Source: an uncultured Anaerolineales bacterium
GTDB taxonomy: Bacteria; Chloroflexota; Anaerolineae; Anaerolineales; Villigracilaceae
NCBI GenBank assembly: GCA_937960595.1
Contig: CALGPL010000011.1
Location: 23,194-87,193 of the forward strand
Length of the DNA stretch: 64,000 nucleotides
Direction of reading: 5' to 3'
The position numbers were made by a program, and so were the translations under genes. Under the pieces are notes generated by a model. That model saw nothing but the letters and a program-made list of their open reading frames with translations. It had not been told where the DNA came from and made no database searches. Of this stretch, positions 28,870 to 37,165 are shown piece by piece (position 1 is the stretch's first letter; each line of letters opens with the position of its first letter).

Positions 28870-29558
28870 CCACTCGTATTTTGGTGGTGGATGACGAACC
28901 GCGTTATCTGCGCCTTCTGGAGGCCAATCTGGTCACCGAGGGGTACGAAGTCATTTCCGCCTCCGACGGAGCCGAGGCGCTGGAGATTTTTTCCTCCAGA
29001 CCGACCGACCTGATCCTGCTCGACATCATGCTGCCCGGCATGGACGGTTTCACCGTCTGTCAGCGCATTCGCCAGTTCTCGAGCGTGCCGATCATCATGC
29101 TGACGGCCAAAGGCGAGGAACAGGATCGGGTGCGCGGCCTGGACGTGGGTGCCGATGACTATCTGGTCAAGCCGTTCTCGGTGATGGAACTGCTGGCGCG
29201 CGTCCGGGCGGTGCTGCGCCGGGCGCAGGTGACGGAGGTCGGGCAGGACCGCTTCTTTACCCATGGCGACCTGCGTATTGACTTTGCCCGCGCCGAAGTC
29301 TGGCTGGGCGACCAACCGGTGTATTTGTCTGCCACCGAATACCGCTTGCTGTTACAATTCTCTCACAATATCGGCAAGATCCTGACGGCCGAAGACTTGC
29401 TGACCAGCGTCTGGGGGCCGGAATATCGGGAGGACAAAGAGATTCTGTGGGTCACCATTGCCCGCCTGCGCCAGAAAGTCGAGCCGGACCCCCATACGCC
29501 CCGTCACATCGTCACCCGCTCGGGGCTGGGCTATTTGATGCCGCCGCTGGAGGAATGA
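28866..29558 (+). CDS. OmpR-family response regulator
   Basis: ATGA overlap with kinase; 'ILVVDDEPRYLRLL', 'LILLDIMLPGMDGFTVCQRIR', 'GADDYLVKPFS', winged-helix C-terminus 'LRQKVEPDPHTPRHIVTRSGLGYLMPP'. Confidence 0.95.
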   Translation: MTTRILVVDDEPRYLRLLEANLVTEGYEVISASDGAEALEIFSSRPTDLILLDIMLPGMDGFTVCQRIRQFSSVPIIMLTAKGEEQDRVRGLDVGADDYLVKPFSVMELLARVRAVLRRAQVTEVGQDRFFTHGDLRIDFARAEVWLGDQPVYLSATEYRLLLQFSHNIGKILTAEDLLTSVWGPEYREDKEILWVTIARLRQKVEPDPHTPRHIVTRSGLGYLMPPLEE

Positions 29559-29578
29559 AATTGGGGAGGTGATCACGA

Positions 29579-30736
29579 ATGGAAAATGAAGTTCTGAGCG
29601 TTCTCATCATCGATCAAGACGCCGCCAGCCGCAATTATCTCTCGGTCATGCTGCGCAAAGCCGGCTACGCGGTCCTGACGGCCGCCTCGGCTCGGGAGGG
29701 CCTGATCTCCGTCTGGAAGGATTTGCCCTCTCTGGCCATCTTCGACCCGGCCTTGAGCGACATGCCGGCGACCGAGATGGTGCGGCGCCTGCGTCAGGAC
29801 CGGCGGACGGAAAACCTGCCGCTCGTGGTCCTGAGCAGCCAGGAAAACGTTGACGAGATGAGCGCTCTCCTCTCGGCCGGTTGCAACGAGTATCTGGTCA
29901 AGTCCAGCCAGGCGGTGACCAAACTGCTCGAACTCATCCCGCGTTTGCTTCACCAGCAAAGGGATGTCAAAAAGGGCGGGATGTTGATCGTTTTCCTGAG
30001 CGCCAAGGGCGGGACGGGCACCTCCTCGCTGTGCGCCAATGTGGCCATGTGCCTGGGCAAGAACAAACCGGAGACCTCGGTGGCGGTGGTGGACATGGTC
30101 TTGCCGATTGGCTCGATTGCCCACATCGTCGGCTATCGCGAGCGGCTCAATTTGATCAGCGTGGCCATGCAGAATCCGGACCAGATTACGGCCCGCTATT
30201 TCAAAGAAAATCTGCCCAAGATCAACGAATGGTATTTCCGACTTCTGGCCGGTTCGCCCGATCCGGACGTCGCCAACCAGTTGGCCGGCGACCGGCTGAA
30301 GCCGGTAGTCGCTGCCCTGCAGGAGGCGTTCGATTTCGTTTTCGTTGACCTGGGCCGTTCGCTCTCGCGCCTCAGCCTGCCGGTCATCCTGCATGCCGAT
30401 GTGCTGGCGTTGGTGCTCAGCACCGAAGTCGCCTCCGTGACCCTCACCCAGACGGTCTGGTCTTACCTGCAAGCACAAGGGGTGGACCCGCGCCGGGTGT
30501 ATGCCATCCTGAACCGCGCCGTCGGCCTGGAGGGGCTGACCAAGGCGGAGGCGGAACAGATGCTCAATTTGCCGATTCAATATGCCATGCCTTATATGGG
30601 CGGCAATTTCTCGTTGGCCAACAACCGCCACGAGCCGGTGGCCGTCAAGTTCCCGCTCGACGCGGCCGCGCTGACCCTCAATCAGATGGCCGATCAAATC
30701 GCCGACCTGGCCCAGCGGCTGCGTCACGGCGGCTGA
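29579..30736 (+). CDS. Response-regulator receiver fused to CpaE/TadZ-like MinD-type protein with atypical Walker A
   Basis: Receiver 'VLIIDQDAASRNYL...AIFDPALSD...VVLSSQ...LVKSS'; then 'MLIVFLSAKGGTGTSSLCANVAMCLGK', 'FDFVFVDLGRSLS'. Confidence 0.85.
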   Translation: MENEVLSVLIIDQDAASRNYLSVMLRKAGYAVLTAASAREGLISVWKDLPSLAIFDPALSDMPATEMVRRLRQDRRTENLPLVVLSSQENVDEMSALLSAGCNEYLVKSSQAVTKLLELIPRLLHQQRDVKKGGMLIVFLSAKGGTGTSSLCANVAMCLGKNKPETSVAVVDMVLPIGSIAHIVGYRERLNLISVAMQNPDQITARYFKENLPKINEWYFRLLAGSPDPDVANQLAGDRLKPVVAALQEAFDFVFVDLGRSLSRLSLPVILHADVLALVLSTEVASVTLTQTVWSYLQAQGVDPRRVYAILNRAVGLEGLTKAEAEQMLNLPIQYAMPYMGGNFSLANNRHEPVAVKFPLDAAALTLNQMADQIADLAQRLRHGG

Positions 30737-30753
30737 ACGGGGTGCTTCTCTGC

Positions 30754-30759
30754 TATAAT
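30754..30759 (+). promoter_or_regulatory. -10 element TATAAT upstream of HTH-TPR-GNAT-V4R operon
   Basis: gcTATAATgat, 38 nt before ATG 30798; no clear -35. Confidence 0.45.
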
Positions 30760-30797
30760 GATCTCGTCGGCTCTCCATCCGATCATTCGAGGCGCTT

Positions 30798-31475
30798 ATG
30801 AGCATAAAAGATCAGATCAACATCCGAACCCGTAAACTGGGCGTGCTGATTCGGGATGCCCGTCTGGCCACCCGCAAGACCCTCAGCGAGTGCGCCCGGG
30901 CGATTGGCGTCACCCCCGGCATTCTGCGCGCCTGGGAGGAAGGCCGCCGGGCGCCGTCGCTGCCCGAATTGGAAGTGCTGGCTTATTTCCTGGATTTGCC
31001 GATCCGCCATTTTTGGGGCAAGGAGGCGATGTCGGACAATCCGCCGCCCACCGAGGCGCTCAACCTGCCGATCCTGGTGGGAGTGCGTCAGCGCATGATC
31101 GGCGCCCTGTTGCGTCAGGAGCGCGAGAAAGCCAGTCTCTCTCTGCGGGCGCTCTCCGAGCAGACCGGGCTTTCCACGGCGCGCCTCAAGGCCTACGAAT
31201 TGGGCGAGCGCCCCATCCCCTTGCCGGACCTGGAGGTGATCATGAACGTCCTGGGCGGGCAGGTCGAAACTCTCTTCGATCAGACCGGCCCGATTGGTCT
31301 GTGGATGATCCAGCAGCGCGCCATTCAGGATTTCCTGCAATTGCCCGCCGATCTGCAGGCCTTTGTTTGCAAGCCGGTCAATCGTCCCTACCTGGAACTG
31401 GCGCTCAAACTCAGCACCCTTTCGACCGACCGTCTCCGTTCGGTGGCGGAGGGTCTGCTCGACATTACTTTCTGA
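30798..31475 (+). CDS. Protein with two tandem XRE-type HTH domains
   Basis: 'LGVLIRDARLATRKTLSECARAIGVTPGILRAWEEGRRAPSLPELEVLAYFL' and 'IGALLRQEREKASLSLRALSEQTGLSTARLKAYELGERPIPLPDLEVIMNVLG'. Confidence 0.88.
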   Translation: MSIKDQINIRTRKLGVLIRDARLATRKTLSECARAIGVTPGILRAWEEGRRAPSLPELEVLAYFLDLPIRHFWGKEAMSDNPPPTEALNLPILVGVRQRMIGALLRQEREKASLSLRALSEQTGLSTARLKAYELGERPIPLPDLEVIMNVLGGQVETLFDQTGPIGLWMIQQRAIQDFLQLPADLQAFVCKPVNRPYLELALKLSTLSTDRLRSVAEGLLDITF

Positions 31476-31477
31476 CC

Positions 31478-32011
31478 ATGAAAACGACTTCGCTTCCCGA
31501 TCCACTGGCCGATGAGGCCCGCCGTCTTTATCAGAGGGGGGAGTTTGCCGCTGCGGCCGAGGCCTACGGACGCGCCGCCGAAGCCTTCGCCGCGGCGGGC
31601 GATGCCCTGATGGCGGCCGAGATGCGCAACAACCAGGCCGTCAGCCTGCTGCGCGGCCGTCAACCTGCGGCTGCCCTTGCCGCCCTGGAGGGGACGGAGC
31701 AGGTCTTCGCCCAGGCCGGCGACCTGAGGCGTCAGGGCATGGCGCTGGCCAATCTGGCCGGCGCGCTGGAAGCCTTGAAACGCAAGAAAGAGGCCGTGGA
31801 GTATTATCAGCGTGCCGGAGAGGTGCTCGAAAAAGCCGGCGAGGGCGATCTGCGCGTCGAGGTCATGCAATTGCTGGCCATTCATTATCTCCGTCAGGGC
31901 AAATTCTTCGATGCGGTGCTGGCGCTTCAATCGGGTTTGGCAGGCGTCAAGAACCCAACTCCCCGCCAAAAACTCTTCAAGAAATTGCTGTTCCTGCGTC
32001 TATGGCGTTAG
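31478..32011 (+). CDS. Tetratricopeptide-repeat protein
   Basis: ATG 31478; 'EARRLYQRGEFAAAAEAYGRAAEAFAAAGDALMAAEMRNNQAVSLLRGRQPAAALAALEGTEQVFAQAGDLRRQGMALANLAGALEALKRKKEAVEYYQRA'. Confidence 0.82.
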   Translation: MKTTSLPDPLADEARRLYQRGEFAAAAEAYGRAAEAFAAAGDALMAAEMRNNQAVSLLRGRQPAAALAALEGTEQVFAQAGDLRRQGMALANLAGALEALKRKKEAVEYYQRAGEVLEKAGEGDLRVEVMQLLAIHYLRQGKFFDAVLALQSGLAGVKNPTPRQKLFKKLLFLRLWR

Positions 32012-32868
32012 GGCCTGATTTCCAAATCCGCCCGGCGGTTTTTCCCGACCAGCGGCGGTTGCTCGGCTTGTTGAATCATGCTCCGCTGATTCACCGTCAT
32101 CTGGACTGGCGCAAGCCGCTCGACTGGCTTGGTATCCCGCCCTTCTTGGTGCTGGAAAAGGACGGCCGCATCCTTTCGGCGCTGGCCTGTCCCCCCGATC
32201 CGCCGGGGATTGCCTGGTTGCGTCTGTTTCTCGCCGCTGGCGAGTTGCCGGCGGAAGAGGGCTGGTTCCCGTTGTGGGAGGCCGCCCGGGCAGAACTGGC
32301 TGGACAGGGCGATTTCCTGGTAGCAGCCATTGCCCTGAGTCAGCGGTTTGTGCAACTGCTGGAGGCCAGCCGGTTCGAGTTGCGTCAGCACATTGTCATG
32401 CTCGAACGGGAGGCGCAACCGCAGGCCGATTATTTCCTGCCGGCGGGCGTCTCGCTGCGGCTGATGATGCCCTACGATTTGCCCGGCGTGGCCGAGGTGG
32501 ACGCGGCGGCCTTTGAGTTGCTCTGGCAGAATAGCCTGGTCGCCCTCGAGCGAGCCTATCCTCAGGCGGTCGTGGCGACGGTGGCGGAGCAGGATGGCCG
32601 CCTGGTGGGCTATCAGATCAGCACGCCCAACCCGCTGGGGGCGCACCTGGCCCGTCTGGCGGTCCGGCCCGAGATGCAGGGCCAGGGGCTGGGATTCGCC
32701 CTGATCGCCGATCTCAGCCAGCGGCTGGCGCGCCGCCGCATCTATCGGTTGACCGTCAATACCCAGAGCGACAATGCCGCCTCGTTGAAATTGTATCAGC
32801 AGGTCGGCTTTCGTCTGACCGATGAACGTTACCCTGTGTATCTTTTTCGGGTCCGAGGAGGTTCGTGA
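32002..32868 (+). CDS. GNAT-family N-acetyltransferase
   Basis: 'ARLAVRPEMQGQGLGFALIADLSQRLARRRIYRLTVNTQSDNAASLKLYQQVGFRLT'. Confidence 0.88.
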   Translation: MALGPDFQIRPAVFPDQRRLLGLLNHAPLIHRHLDWRKPLDWLGIPPFLVLEKDGRILSALACPPDPPGIAWLRLFLAAGELPAEEGWFPLWEAARAELAGQGDFLVAAIALSQRFVQLLEASRFELRQHIVMLEREAQPQADYFLPAGVSLRLMMPYDLPGVAEVDAAAFELLWQNSLVALERAYPQAVVATVAEQDGRLVGYQISTPNPLGAHLARLAVRPEMQGQGLGFALIADLSQRLARRRIYRLTVNTQSDNAASLKLYQQVGFRLTDERYPVYLFRVRGGS

Positions 32869-33488
32869 TGGTAAGTACAGATGAGGCCGTCATTGTTAAC
32901 GCTCTCGTGCGGCAGGCGCTGGTGGCTGCCCAGGAAGTGATGGGCGAGAACGGACTGCACGCCGTCTTGCGCAGCAGCGGGCTGGAACGTTTCATCGGCA
33001 ATCTGCCGCCCGACAACTTGGAACCGGGAATCAAGACCGTCGAATATGCCCGCCTGAACGAGGCCATCGAGGCTTTCTACGGCCGCGGTGGCCGTGGCAT
33101 GCTGCGCCGGATCGGAAAAGCCTCCTTTCAGTACGGCGTGCGCGAACAGGGCGCGCTGCTCGGCCTGGCCGGCGCGGCGCTCAAACTGATGCCTCAGCAT
33201 GGGCGCATCAAATTCATCCTCAATGCCCTGGTGAATGCCCTCAAGAAGACCAATTCCCAGGTGGAGGCCTGGGTCGAGGACGAAGGCGGCAAACTGGCCT
33301 ACGTCGAGTCGACCTGCGCCATCTGCAAGGGCCGCACCAGCGATGCGCCGATTTGCCATCTCTACGTCGGTTCGATCGGCGAAGCGGTCCGCTGGGCCAC
33401 CGACCAGGAATATGAAATCATCGAGACGCATTGCATCGCCAAAGGCGACCCCTATTGCCGTTTTGAAGTAGGAGAGGCCAAGACATGA
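32865..33488 (+). CDS. V4R (4-vinyl reductase/hydrocarbon-binding) domain protein 1
   Basis: C-terminal 'CAICKGRTSDAPICHLYVGSIGEAVRWATDQEYEIIETHCIAKGDPYCRFEV'. Confidence 0.72.
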   Translation: MMVSTDEAVIVNALVRQALVAAQEVMGENGLHAVLRSSGLERFIGNLPPDNLEPGIKTVEYARLNEAIEAFYGRGGRGMLRRIGKASFQYGVREQGALLGLAGAALKLMPQHGRIKFILNALVNALKKTNSQVEAWVEDEGGKLAYVESTCAICKGRTSDAPICHLYVGSIGEAVRWATDQEYEIIETHCIAKGDPYCRFEVGEAKT

Positions 33489-34105
33489 CTGCCGAGGGTG
33501 TAGCACGCATCTTATCGGTGAATCTCCTGGCGCATTTCGTAGAGGTTCTTCGCCAGGAGGTGGGGGCAGACAAGTGGCCGCTCATCCTGGCGGGCGTGAG
33601 TCTTTCGCCTGCCATGTTCGAACCAGAGAACCTGTCTTTTCTGGATGGGGCCGGCGCGGCAGACCTGTTCGCCCGCGCCCAACAGGCGCTGCGTCTCTTC
33701 TATGGACGCGGGGCGCGCGGCCTATTGATTCGCGTCGGCTTCGGCCTTTGGGAGCGGCTGAATTCTTCTGCCTCTTTCGTGGAAAGAACCGAACTGCGCG
33801 TGTTGCGCAGCCTGCCGGCTCCGGCCCGGCCGCGGCGGGCGCTGGAGGTCCTGGCGGCGCGTTTGCGCGAGGGCGGCGGGACAATTTCGGTCCATTCCCT
33901 GGATATGGATTTGCTGCTGGCCGATTTTTCCAGCCCCACCACTCTCGGTCAGGCCGAGCAGACGCCGATTTGCTACGTGACGGTGGGTCTGATTCAGGGG
34001 GCGCTGGTCTGGGCGACGGGGCGCGAGATGGATGTCGAGGAAGTCGGTTGCCGGGCGATGGGTCAACCGGCCTGTGAATTCAAAATCAAAACAGGAGGTT
34101 CATGA
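33485..34105 (+). CDS. V4R domain protein 2 (paralogue)
   Basis: 'FYGRGARGLLIRVG' shared with copy 1 ('FYGRGGRGMLRRIG'); C-terminal 'ICYVTVGLIQGALVWATGREMDVEEVGCRAMGQPACEFKI'. Confidence 0.68.
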   Translation: MTAEGVARILSVNLLAHFVEVLRQEVGADKWPLILAGVSLSPAMFEPENLSFLDGAGAADLFARAQQALRLFYGRGARGLLIRVGFGLWERLNSSASFVERTELRVLRSLPAPARPRRALEVLAARLREGGGTISVHSLDMDLLLADFSSPTTLGQAEQTPICYVTVGLIQGALVWATGREMDVEEVGCRAMGQPACEFKIKTGGS

Positions 34106-34929
34106 GTATGGAATGGAATTGGAAGTCGTTCGACGGCCTGGACATGTTCGGCCGCGGTTGGGTCCCCCAGGGCAAGCCCAAAGCGGTCCTCATCCTCGTC
34201 CATGGCCTGGGTGAGCATTGCGGACGGTATGACCACGTTGGCAAGATGCTGGCCGAAAACGGCTATGCTTTGCTGGCCTTCGATCTGCGCGGCCACGGCC
34301 AATCTGGCGGTCAGCGCGGTCACACGCCTTCCATCGAAGCCTTCATGAAGGATATTGATGAGATGATCGCCCAGGCTTCGGCCCGTTACCCGGGCGCGCC
34401 GCAATTCATCTACGGTCACAGCCTGGGGGGGATTCTGGTCTTGAATTACGTTTTGCGCCGCAAGCCGGGTCTGGCCGGGGCGCTGGTCTCCTCGCCGGGT
34501 CTGCGCACGGCGCTCGAGGCGCAGAAAGCCAAAGTGGCGCTGGCCCGCCTCTTGGGTTCTCTGATGCCGACCGGCGGCCTGCCCAGCGGGCTGGACGCCA
34601 ACATGATTTCGCGCGATCCGCAGGTTGTGGAGCGCTACAAGCAGGATCCTCTGGTGCATGACAAGATCACCTTCGGCATGGCCAAGCAATTGATGGACGC
34701 CATCACCTGGGCTTTCGAGCATGCCGGGGAGTTTTCCATTCCTCTCCTGCTGATGCATGGGACGGCCGACCAGATCGCTTTCGACCGCGGCAGCAAGGAA
34801 TTCGCCGCCAGCGTCAAAGGCGACTGCACGCTGAAATTGTGGGACGGTTTGTATCACGAACCCCACAACGAACCGGAAAAGCAGGAAGTCTTCCAGTTCA
34901 TGCTGGACTGGCTGAAGGCGCATTGCTGA
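34102..34929 (+). CDS. Alpha/beta hydrolase, monoacylglycerol-lipase-like
   Basis: 'AVLILVHGLGEHCGRYDHVGKMLAENGYALLAFDLRGHGQSGGQRGH', 'FIYGHSLGGILVLNY', 'LLMHGTADQIAF'. Confidence 0.92.
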   Translation: MSMEWNWKSFDGLDMFGRGWVPQGKPKAVLILVHGLGEHCGRYDHVGKMLAENGYALLAFDLRGHGQSGGQRGHTPSIEAFMKDIDEMIAQASARYPGAPQFIYGHSLGGILVLNYVLRRKPGLAGALVSSPGLRTALEAQKAKVALARLLGSLMPTGGLPSGLDANMISRDPQVVERYKQDPLVHDKITFGMAKQLMDAITWAFEHAGEFSIPLLLMHGTADQIAFDRGSKEFAASVKGDCTLKLWDGLYHEPHNEPEKQEVFQFMLDWLKAHC

Positions 34930-34967
34930 GCGGGTTTCGATTCCCAGAATAGATTGATTCGTTTGCG

Positions 34968-35849
34968 ATGACCGTCGGCGAATGGCTCGAAGCAGTCGCT
35001 GCCCGCCTGCGAAAGAGGAGCGACACCGCCGAACTGGACGCCCAGGTGCTGCTGGCAAAGATCATCGGCCGGCCGCGTTCCTGGCTGCTGGCTCACCCGG
35101 AGACCGTTCTCGATGCGGAGCAGGAGGCGGATCTCCGGTCGGCGGTCAGGCGCCTGGAGCGGGGCGAGCCGCTGCCTTATGTGCTGGGCGAGTGGGAATT
35201 CTTCGGCCTGCCTTTTCTGGTCACGCCGGATGTGTTGATTCCCCGGCCCGAGACGGAACTGCTCGTTGAGCGTGCCCTGACCTGGCTGCGGGCGCGCCCC
35301 TCGCGCCGCCGTCTCCTGGACGTCGGCACCGGCTCGGGGTGCATCGCGATTGCTCTGGCGGTCAACGTCCCCGATTTGCAGGTGCTGGCCACCGACATTT
35401 CTCCCGCTGCCCTCGAGGTGGCGCGGCGTAATGCCTCCCGCCTGGGCCTCGAGGAGCGGATTGAGTTCGTCCAGTGCGACTTGCTGCCCGGCTGCGGCGC
35501 GCCAGCCGGGGGGGAGAAATTCTCCCCGGCCGCACCGGGCCGCGAGCCGTTCGACTTGCTGGTCGCCAATTTGCCCTACCTCCCTACCCATGTCTTGCGC
35601 CGATTGCCCGTCTATCGCCGCGAGCCGACCGTCGCCCTCGACGGCGGCCCGGACGGCCTCGACCTCGTCCGCCGCCTGTTGACCGCGGCCCCCGCCTGGC
35701 TGGCGCCCGCCGGGTTGATGCTGCTCGAGATCGAGGCCTCGCAGGGGCCGGCGGCCATGGCGCTGGCGTTCGACTTGTTTTCCGGCGCAACGATCCATCT
35801 GCATCAGGATTTGGCCGGCCATGACCGTTTATTGGAGATTTGTACCTGA
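34968..35849 (+). CDS. prmC: Peptide chain release factor N5-glutamine methyltransferase
   Basis: 'PLPYVLGEWEFFGLPFLVTPDVLIPRPETELLVE', 'LLDVGTGSGCIAIALAV', 'FDLLVANLPYLP'. Confidence 0.9.
   Translation: MTVGEWLEAVAARLRKRSDTAELDAQVLLAKIIGRPRSWLLAHPETVLDAEQEADLRSAVRRLERGEPLPYVLGEWEFFGLPFLVTPDVLIPRPETELLVERALTWLRARPSRRRLLDVGTGSGCIAIALAVNVPDLQVLATDISPAALEVARRNASRLGLEERIEFVQCDLLPGCGAPAGGEKFSPAAPGREPFDLLVANLPYLPTHVLRRLPVYRREPTVALDGGPDGLDLVRRLLTAAPAWLAPAGLMLLEIEASQGPAAMALAFDLFSGATIHLHQDLAGHDRLLEICT
35487..35527. repeat. Two adjacent perfect palindromes inside prmC
   Basis: CCCGGCTG (35487-35494)/CAGCCGGG (35503-35510), then GGGGAGAA (35511-35518)/TTCTCCCC (35520-35527). Confidence 0.8.
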
Positions 35850-36494
35850 ATGAATATGGAGACCATGTTTCTGAAGGCCGAAGACCCGCAGGCTTTGCTC
35901 CTTGCCCAGTCTGTCCTGGCGGCGGGCGGCCTGGTGGTTTTCCCGACCGATACGGTCTATGGAGTAGCCGCCCGCGCCTTCGACGGCGCGGCAGTCGAAC
36001 GTCTCTACGCGGCCAAGGAGCGGCCGGTCGAGAAGGCCATTCCTGTTTTGTTGGGCGAGGCCGGGGATTTGGAACAAGTGGCTGCGGAGGTGCCGCCGAT
36101 GGCCCTGACGCTGGCGGCTCGCTTCTGGCCTGGACCGCTGACGATCGTCGTCCCCAAACATCCCAATTTACCGGAGGCGGTGTCGGCGACTGCGACGGTG
36201 GGGGTGCGCATCCCTGACCATCCCGTGGCGCGGTCGCTGCTCCGGGCGGCCGGACCGTTGGCGGTCACTTCGGCCAACCGTTCGGGCCTGCCGGCGCCCT
36301 CTCTGGCCGACGAAGTCCGGGCGCAATTGGGCGGCCGCGTGGCGTTGATCCTGGATGGCGGTCGGACGCCCGGCGGCGCACCCTCGACAGTCGTGGATTG
36401 CACCGGCCCCGAGCCGCGAATCTTGCGGGCCGGGCCGGTGGGGCGCGAGGCGATCTTGGCTTGTCTTGGCCTGGATTCTTTCCCCGAGGCCTGA
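35850..36494 (+). CDS. Threonylcarbamoyl-AMP synthase (Sua5/YciO/YrdC family)
   Basis: 'GGLVVFPTDTVYGVAARAFDGAAVERLYAAKERPVEKAIPVLL', 'FWPGPLTIVVPK', 'PLAVTSANRSGLPAP'. Confidence 0.93.
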   Translation: MNMETMFLKAEDPQALLLAQSVLAAGGLVVFPTDTVYGVAARAFDGAAVERLYAAKERPVEKAIPVLLGEAGDLEQVAAEVPPMALTLAARFWPGPLTIVVPKHPNLPEAVSATATVGVRIPDHPVARSLLRAAGPLAVTSANRSGLPAPSLADEVRAQLGGRVALILDGGRTPGGAPSTVVDCTGPEPRILRAGPVGREAILACLGLDSFPEA

Positions 36495-36525
36495 GCCGGC
36501 CGGATTTTGATCCGGTCGAGCAGAG

Positions 36526-37074
36526 TCATTCGTTCTTGGCCAGGCTGAGCGCCTGGCCGGCGTGTTGATTCTCGACCAATTCCAGGACAAAACACAAGGA
36601 GGAAAGCCGGTTCAGATACTTCAACAGCAGGGGGTTGGCGATCTCTCCCCGCGCCAGCAAATCGGAGAGGCGCCGCTCGGCGCGGCGGACGATGGTGCGC
36701 GCCAGCGCCAGGGCTGCGCCGGCGGCCGAGTCGCCGGGCAGGATGAATTCGGGCGGGATCGAGACGGCCGCGGCCAGGGCCTCGGTCTGCGCTTCCAGCC
36801 AGTCCAGACGCCCCGATTCCAGCATCCGGAATCGCTCGGCCTGTTCGGGAGCCGCGGCCACTTCGGCCATGATTTTGTACAGGTCGCGCTGGATTTCCAG
36901 GAGGAGCGGAGCAGACGGCGGGGCGGCGGTCAGGGCGCGGGCCAAGCCGAGGGCGGCGCTGGCTTCGTCGAGCGAGCCCAGCGCCTCGAAGCGCGGATGA
37001 TGTTTGGGCAGGCGGCCCTCGCCGAGCAGTCCGGTCGTGCCATCATCGCCGGCGCGGGTGAAGAAGGGGGACAT
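36526..37074 (-). CDS. Cob(I)yrinic acid a,c-diamide adenosyltransferase, PduO type
   Basis: Start ATG at 37074; 'FFTRAGDDGTTGLLGEGRLPKHHPRFEALGSLDEASAALGLARA', 'ARTIVRRAERRLSDL', 'LKYLNRLSSLCFVLEL'. Confidence 0.92.
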   Translation of the reverse strand: MSPFFTRAGDDGTTGLLGEGRLPKHHPRFEALGSLDEASAALGLARALTAAPPSAPLLLEIQRDLYKIMAEVAAAPEQAERFRMLESGRLDWLEAQTEALAAAVSIPPEFILPGDSAAGAALALARTIVRRAERRLSDLLARGEIANPLLLKYLNRLSSLCFVLELVENQHAGQALSLAKNE

Positions 37075-37080
37075 GCTCGA

Positions 37081-37086
37081 ATTATA
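37081..37086 (-). promoter_or_regulatory. -10 element TATAAT (minus strand) 6 nt before ATG 37074; leaderless candidate
   Basis: Reverse complement reads gtTATAATtcgagcATGtccccc. Confidence 0.6.
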
Positions 37087-37119
37087 ACCAGATTGGTGGG
37101 AAATTGGGCTTATTTGGCT

Positions 37120-37125
37120 TATAAT
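37120..37125 (+). promoter_or_regulatory. -10 element TATAAT upstream of cyclase gene
   Basis: gctTATAATatttgc, 41 nt before the 37166 start; divergent with the minus-strand -10 at 37081. Confidence 0.5.
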
Positions 37126-37165
37126 ATTTGCAGAGCCCACGAGACCAGAAGCGATTGTCCCGACT

